Source of the DNA: JAHEJE01 sp965216335
GTDB taxonomy: Bacteria > Pseudomonadota > Alphaproteobacteria > Rhizobiales > Aestuariivirgaceae
NCBI GenBank assembly: GCA_965216335.1
Contig: OZ244154.1
Span: 3,224,001-3,288,000 of the forward strand
Direction of reading: 5' to 3'
Length of the DNA: 64,000 bases
Position 1 is the stretch's first letter, and every line of letters begins with the position of its first letter. Below, piece after piece: positions 60,961 through 64,000 of the stretch. A model generated the notes under the pieces. The model was not told the origin of the DNA and did no database searches. It was given only the letters and a program-made list of their open reading frames with translations. The translations under genes were made by a program, and so were the position numbers.

Positions 60961-60976
60961 ATAAAACTAGTTATAT
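60961..60976. promoter_or_regulatory. Possible ArsR operator overlapping the start codon
   Basis: An imperfect palindrome centred on CTAG (ATAAAACTAGTTATAT) pairs 7 of 8 positions and reaches into the ATG of the ArsR gene. AT-rich palindromes at this position are typical autoregulatory sites of ArsR-family repressors. No Shine-Dalgarno is present, so translation may be leaderless. Confidence 0.45.
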
Positions 60977-61316
60977 GAAACACGATCACAATCACATCGG
61001 CGCCAGTTCGCCGCTTGTGGCGGAGGAGGCGGCGCAGGGGTTTGCGGCGGTTGGCTCGGAGGCGCGGCTGCAGGTGGTGCTGGCGCTGGTCAGGGCCGGC
61101 GAGCCGGGCATGACCGTCGGCGCCATTCAGCAGCGGCTCGACATTCCGGCTTCGACCCTGGCCCATCACATACGCTTTCTCGTCGCCGCCGGGCTGGTGG
61201 TGCAGGAAAAGCAGGGCCGTGAAATCATCAACCGCGCTGACTTCGAGCGCATTTCCCATCTGGCGCACTACCTGCTCAGCGAATGCTGCGCGGATCAGCC
61301 GAAGGACGCATCATGA
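60975..61316 (+). CDS. ArsR-family transcriptional regulator
   Basis: A 113-residue winged-helix repressor. The HTH is GMTVGAIQQRLDIPASTLAH with HIRFLVAAGLVVQEKQGREI as wing. The N-terminus is His-rich (MKHDHNHIG) and the C-terminus has CC (LLSECCADQ), both possible metal or metalloid ligands. The classic CVC site in the recognition helix is absent. It overlaps the permease gene by 4 bases (ATGA), so it almost certainly controls its own operon in response to a metal, arsenic or a similar ligand. Confidence 0.9.
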   Translation: MKHDHNHIGASSPLVAEEAAQGFAAVGSEARLQVVLALVRAGEPGMTVGAIQQRLDIPASTLAHHIRFLVAAGLVVQEKQGREIINRADFERISHLAHYLLSECCADQPKDAS

Positions 61317-62425
61317 CCGCCATAGCCGCCACCCTTGAGCGCCTGTCCAGCCTGAAGGTCGACCGCGCCTGGCTGGTCAGTCTGGCAATCGTCGCATTGG
61401 TCGCAATCTTCGATGCGGCACAGACGGTTCCGACGCTCAGGTTCACCGCCGGGGCGCTGGCGTCGACGGCCCCCTATATCCTGTTCGCCATTTTGAGCGT
61501 TGCCTACCTGAAGGCGACCGGGGCGGAGGTCATCATGGCGCGCGCCTTCGAGGGCCGTGAAACCCAGATGATCGTCTATGCCGCGATGTTCGGCGGTCTG
61601 GCGCCGTTCTGCTCGTGCGAGGTCATTCCGTTCGTCGCCGGGCTGCTGGCGCTCGGCACGCCGCTGTCGGCCGTCATGGCGTTCTGGCTGTCCTCGCCGC
61701 TGATCGATCCGCCGTCGCTGCTGATCACCGCGAGTGCGCTCGGGTGGCCTTTCGCCATCGCCAAGGCGGTGGCCGCCGTCGCCATGGGGCTGATGGGCGG
61801 TTTTGCCATCAAGTTCGCGATTTCCGCCGGCTGGTTCGTCAATCCGCTGCAGAATGAAGTTCCGGCAGCTTCATGCAGCAGGCCGGCACCGGCACAGGCC
61901 GACAGCTGCTGCGCCACGGCATCGCCTGCTCCGGCAGGCTGCGGCGCGTCTGACGCTGTGCGGGCCGACAAGCCGGTGTGGCGCTTCTGGCAGCACGCCG
62001 ACCGCCGCAAGCTGTTCGGCGAACAGTTCATCGAAAACACACTGTTCCTGTTCAAGTGGCTGACGCTGGCCTATCTGCTGGAAAGCCTGATGGTGACCTA
62101 TGTGCCCGCCGAGATGATCGCCGGTCTGGTCGGCGGGAGCGGCCTGATGCCCATCGTCATCAGCGCACTGGTCGGGGCGCCGGCCTATCTCAATTCCTAT
62201 GTCGCGCCGCCGCTGGTCGCCGGGCTGATGGAACAGGGCATGACAGCGGGCGGCGCCATGGCCTTCATGGTCGCCGGCGCGGTGAGCTGCATTCCCGCCA
62301 TGACCGCCGTGTTCGCGCTGGTCAAGCGCACGGTGTTCGCCGCTTACGTCGCCCTCGGCTTCACCGGCGCGGTTGCTTCCGGTGTGGCCTATGGGTTGCT
62401 GGTCAACACCGGGCTTTTGCCCTAA
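61313..62425 (+). CDS. ArsP/DUF318-type permease
   Basis: A 370-residue membrane permease with eight or more hydrophobic helices. The family signature is APFCSCEVIP, with C100 and C102. A hydrophilic middle loop has clustered cysteines (ASCSRPAPAQADSCCATAS, then GCGASD), which could bind a soft metal. The C-terminal half repeats a LVGAPAYLNSYVAPPLVAGL block. Relatives export organoarsenicals or metals. It is translationally coupled to the ArsR gene. The particular ion is unknown. Confidence 0.85.
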   Translation: MTAIAATLERLSSLKVDRAWLVSLAIVALVAIFDAAQTVPTLRFTAGALASTAPYILFAILSVAYLKATGAEVIMARAFEGRETQMIVYAAMFGGLAPFCSCEVIPFVAGLLALGTPLSAVMAFWLSSPLIDPPSLLITASALGWPFAIAKAVAAVAMGLMGGFAIKFAISAGWFVNPLQNEVPAASCSRPAPAQADSCCATASPAPAGCGASDAVRADKPVWRFWQHADRRKLFGEQFIENTLFLFKWLTLAYLLESLMVTYVPAEMIAGLVGGSGLMPIVISALVGAPAYLNSYVAPPLVAGLMEQGMTAGGAMAFMVAGAVSCIPAMTAVFALVKRTVFAAYVALGFTGAVASGVAYGLLVNTGLLP

Positions 62426-62434
62426 CATGTCCGC

Positions 62435-62731
62435 ATGAGCGGATTCTTCAAACGGCTTTTCGGCGGTGGCGGATCAAGTAGTGGCGGCGGCAAGGCGGCG
62501 GAGCCGGTGGCCTACAACGGCTACATCATCCGCGCCGAGCCGAAGCAGGGCGACAGCCATTTCAACATCGCCGGCACAATCGTGCGCGAAGACGATCCTG
62601 AAGGCGAGGTGCACAGGTTCATCCGTGCCGATACCTATGCGACGGTGGAGGACGCGATCACCTGGTCGGTGCGCAAGGCCCAGCAGATTATCGATGAGCA
62701 GGGCGACCGGTTGATCCCGAAAAAGAAATAG
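62435..62731 (+). CDS. HlyU-family protein
   Basis: A 98-residue protein. After an N-terminal MSGFFKRLFGGGGSSSGGG with a glycine-rich stretch, the HlyU core follows: YNGYIIRAEPKQGDSHFNIA, GTIVREDDPEGEVHRFIRAD and a terminal helix (SVRKAQQIIDEQGDRL). The family was named after a Vibrio hemolysin regulator, but alphaproteobacterial members have unproven roles. It is 9 bases after the permease and 16 bases before the DUF1989 gene, so it may be read on the same message. Confidence 0.88.
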   Translation: MSGFFKRLFGGGGSSSGGGKAAEPVAYNGYIIRAEPKQGDSHFNIAGTIVREDDPEGEVHRFIRADTYATVEDAITWSVRKAQQIIDEQGDRLIPKKK

Positions 62732-62747
62732 AACAGGACGAGGCGAA

Positions 62748-63341
62748 ATGACAACGCTGCAGGAAGTTCCCGCCCGGCGCGGCAAGGCGGTGCGCGTCGA
62801 TGCCGGACAGGCGATCAAGATCATCAACACCCACGGCACCCAGGTTGTCGACTTCTGGGCCTTCGTCGCCGGCCACTATACCGAGTACACCGGCATGGAA
62901 CATTGCCGCGCGACCTGGAAGCGGCTGTTCCCGGTGACCGGCGATCATCTGTATTCCAACCGGCGCCGGCCGCTGATGACGCTTGAGGAAGACACATCGC
63001 CCGGGCGCCACGACACGCTGATGGCGCCATGCGACAACGAGCGCTACGGCCTGCTCGGCTGCACCGAGTATCACGACAACTGCAAGGACAACATGCATGC
63101 CGGGCTGGCCGAACTGGGCATCACCGTGCCGTTCACGCCGGACAGCCTGAACCTGTTCATGAACATCCCCTGGCAGCAGGACGGCTCGCTGTCCTTCGAT
63201 GCCGCACTGTCGAAGCCGGGCGACCATGTGGTGCTGCGCGCGGTCATAGACGTTATCGCCGTCATGTCCGCGTGCCCGCAGGATATCCTCGACATCAACA
63301 GCCAAAAGCCGGTCGAGGCGCATTTCGAGATCTTGGGTTAG
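62748..63341 (+). CDS. DUF1989 (urea carboxylase-associated) protein
   Basis: A 197-residue protein. Family blocks are GTQVVDFWAFV, EYTGMEHCRATWKRL, CTEYHDNC, DSLNLFMNIPW and the conserved VMSACPQDILDIN near the end. DUF1989 includes the carboxyguanidine deiminase subunits CgdA/CgdB and proteins linked to urea carboxylase. A single copy is found here, without urea carboxylase. A role in guanidino or urea metabolism would fit creatine breakdown at 5 kb but is inference. A MITE inserted exactly at its stop codon (TAG) ends the gene. Confidence 0.85.
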   Translation: MTTLQEVPARRGKAVRVDAGQAIKIINTHGTQVVDFWAFVAGHYTEYTGMEHCRATWKRLFPVTGDHLYSNRRRPLMTLEEDTSPGRHDTLMAPCDNERYGLLGCTEYHDNCKDNMHAGLAELGITVPFTPDSLNLFMNIPWQQDGSLSFDAALSKPGDHVVLRAVIDVIAVMSACPQDILDINSQKPVEAHFEILG

Positions 63342-63500
63342 AGCCTGACCGAAATGTCCTGAGGTGGTTTGACGGACCACATTTTGAGTGATTCTTGTTG
63401 AAAGTCAAAGTCATAGGGCAGGCCCCTTTGGTTTTGAATTTCGGCAAAAAGCGCCAAAATATGGTCCGTCAAACCACCTCAGGACTTCTCGGTCAGGCTC
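63341..63500. mobile_element. MITE between two convergent stop codons
   Basis: The inverted ends are GAGCCTGACCG at 63341 and CGGTCAGGCTC ending at 63500, with ~47 base pairs of near-perfect complementarity (GTCCTGAGGTGGTTTGACGG and its complement). A TTA direct repeat flanks both sides (63338-63340 and 63501-63503). The element is 160 bases with no gene. Confidence 0.9.
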
Positions 63501-64000
63501 TTAGGGCTTTAGGCGCCCAAGCCCCAACACCGCCAGACCCGCCGCCAGGCCCCAGAAGGCCGAGCCGATGCCGAACAGGCTAAGGCCTGATGCGGTAACC
63601 GCGAAGGTAATCACGGCCGGCAGGTGAGTGTCCGGTTCGGCCATCGCCCCGGTCAGTGCACCGGTCAGCGGGCCGACAAGCGCGAGGCCGGCCACAGTGG
63701 CGATGAACGCCGCCGGCATGGCCAGCATGAGCGATACAAGCGCCGCGCCCGTTACCGCCAGGACGAGATAGAAGCCGCCATAGAACAAGCTGGTCGGCCA
63801 GCGCTTTTCCGGGTCCGGGTGGGTATCTTCGCCCGAACAGATCGCCGCGGTGATCGCCGCCAGGTTTGAGGTGTGGGCGCCGAGCGGTGCGGTGATCAGC
63901 GAGGCGATACCGGTGACCAGCAGCGCCGAGCGGACCGGCGGTTCATAGCCGGCCGCGCGCAGCACCGCGAAACCGGGCAGGTTCTGTGACGCCATGGTCA
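63501..64000 (-). CDS. BenE-family benzoate/sulfate-type transporter, C-terminal part
   Basis: The C-terminal ~165 residues of a membrane transporter that begins past the right edge. The segment QNLPGFAVLRAAGYEPP, the GIASLITAPLGAHTSNLAAITAAICSGEDTH-type block and a helix series (FYLVLAVTGAALVSLMLA; FIATVAGLALVGPLTGAL; VITFAVTASGLSLFGIGSAF) match benzoate:proton symporter BenE. The gene's TAA stop is the flanking TTA of the MITE. Its substrate need not be benzoate. Confidence 0.85.
   Translation of the reverse strand, partial: TMASQNLPGFAVLRAAGYEPPVRSALLVTGIASLITAPLGAHTSNLAAITAAICSGEDTHPDPEKRWPTSLFYGGFYLVLAVTGAALVSLMLAMPAAFIATVAGLALVGPLTGALTGAMAEPDTHLPAVITFAVTASGLSLFGIGSAFWGLAAGLAVLGLGRLKP

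Overview
The window looks like chromosomal DNA of a GC-rich alphaproteobacterium, most like marine or soil Hyphomicrobiales (Rhizobiales). This rests on the codon use, DUF1194, DUF3035, HlyU and DUF1989 genes, the M16 peptidase pair beside lspA and ileS, the StcD/TMADH-type flavoenzymes, and abundant small palindromic repeats. No rRNA, tRNA, transposase gene, phage gene or CRISPR array was seen.

Region 1 (1-24.6 kb) is an accessory catabolic island for small methylated nitrogen or sulfur compounds. It holds the end of a TMADH-like flavoenzyme and an ABM-domain protein. A metallo-beta-lactamase-fold protein and moaA sit on the other strand. A LysR regulator is divergent from a convincing creatinase, which is followed by a complete PotABCD-type ABC importer. 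Next come a DUF1194 protein, an ornithine-cyclodeaminase-like enzyme, a second TMADH-family flavoenzyme and a cupin with the active-site pattern of DddQ/DddL DMSP lyases. On the minus strand are an StcD-like N-demethylase, a DSD1-type PLP enzyme, an EutQ-like cupin, a DddP-like M24 protein and a dimethylglycine/sarcosine dehydrogenase-like protein. A 2OG-Fe(II) oxygenase follows. Creatinase would yield sarcosine plus urea, and the dehydrogenase could consume sarcosine or dimethylglycine. The true substrate of the flavoenzyme/cupin/M24 set is not known.

Region 2 (24.6-34 kb) has a Dpp/Opp-type operon without a binding protein. Its double ATPase carries a Lys/Ala-rich tail and a helix-hairpin-helix domain. 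A GT2/methyltransferase/GtrA lipid-linked sugar set and a flavin oxidoreductase/desaturase pair follow.

Region 3 (34-45 kb) has nested repeats, an HTH regulator with a cytoplasmic PhnD-like protein, a GST, an RND efflux pair, gltX, a YjbQ-family gene, an AAA ATPase and gph. Region 4 (45.8-60.6 kb) is mostly housekeeping: gabD, rpiA, gor, mutL, pgi, an M16 pair, a DUF3035 lipoprotein, lspA and ileS. Region 5 (60.9-64 kb) has an arsR-permease pair, hlyU, a DUF1989 gene and the end of a BenE transporter.

The most distinctive structure outside genes is a set of nine palindromic elements in two families that share G-run arms. One family contains a small hairpin that covaries between copies. There are also four or more MITE-like elements with long terminal inverted repeats. 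Some repeats have altered genes: one supplies the end of rpiA and one supplies the Shine-Dalgarno of lspA.
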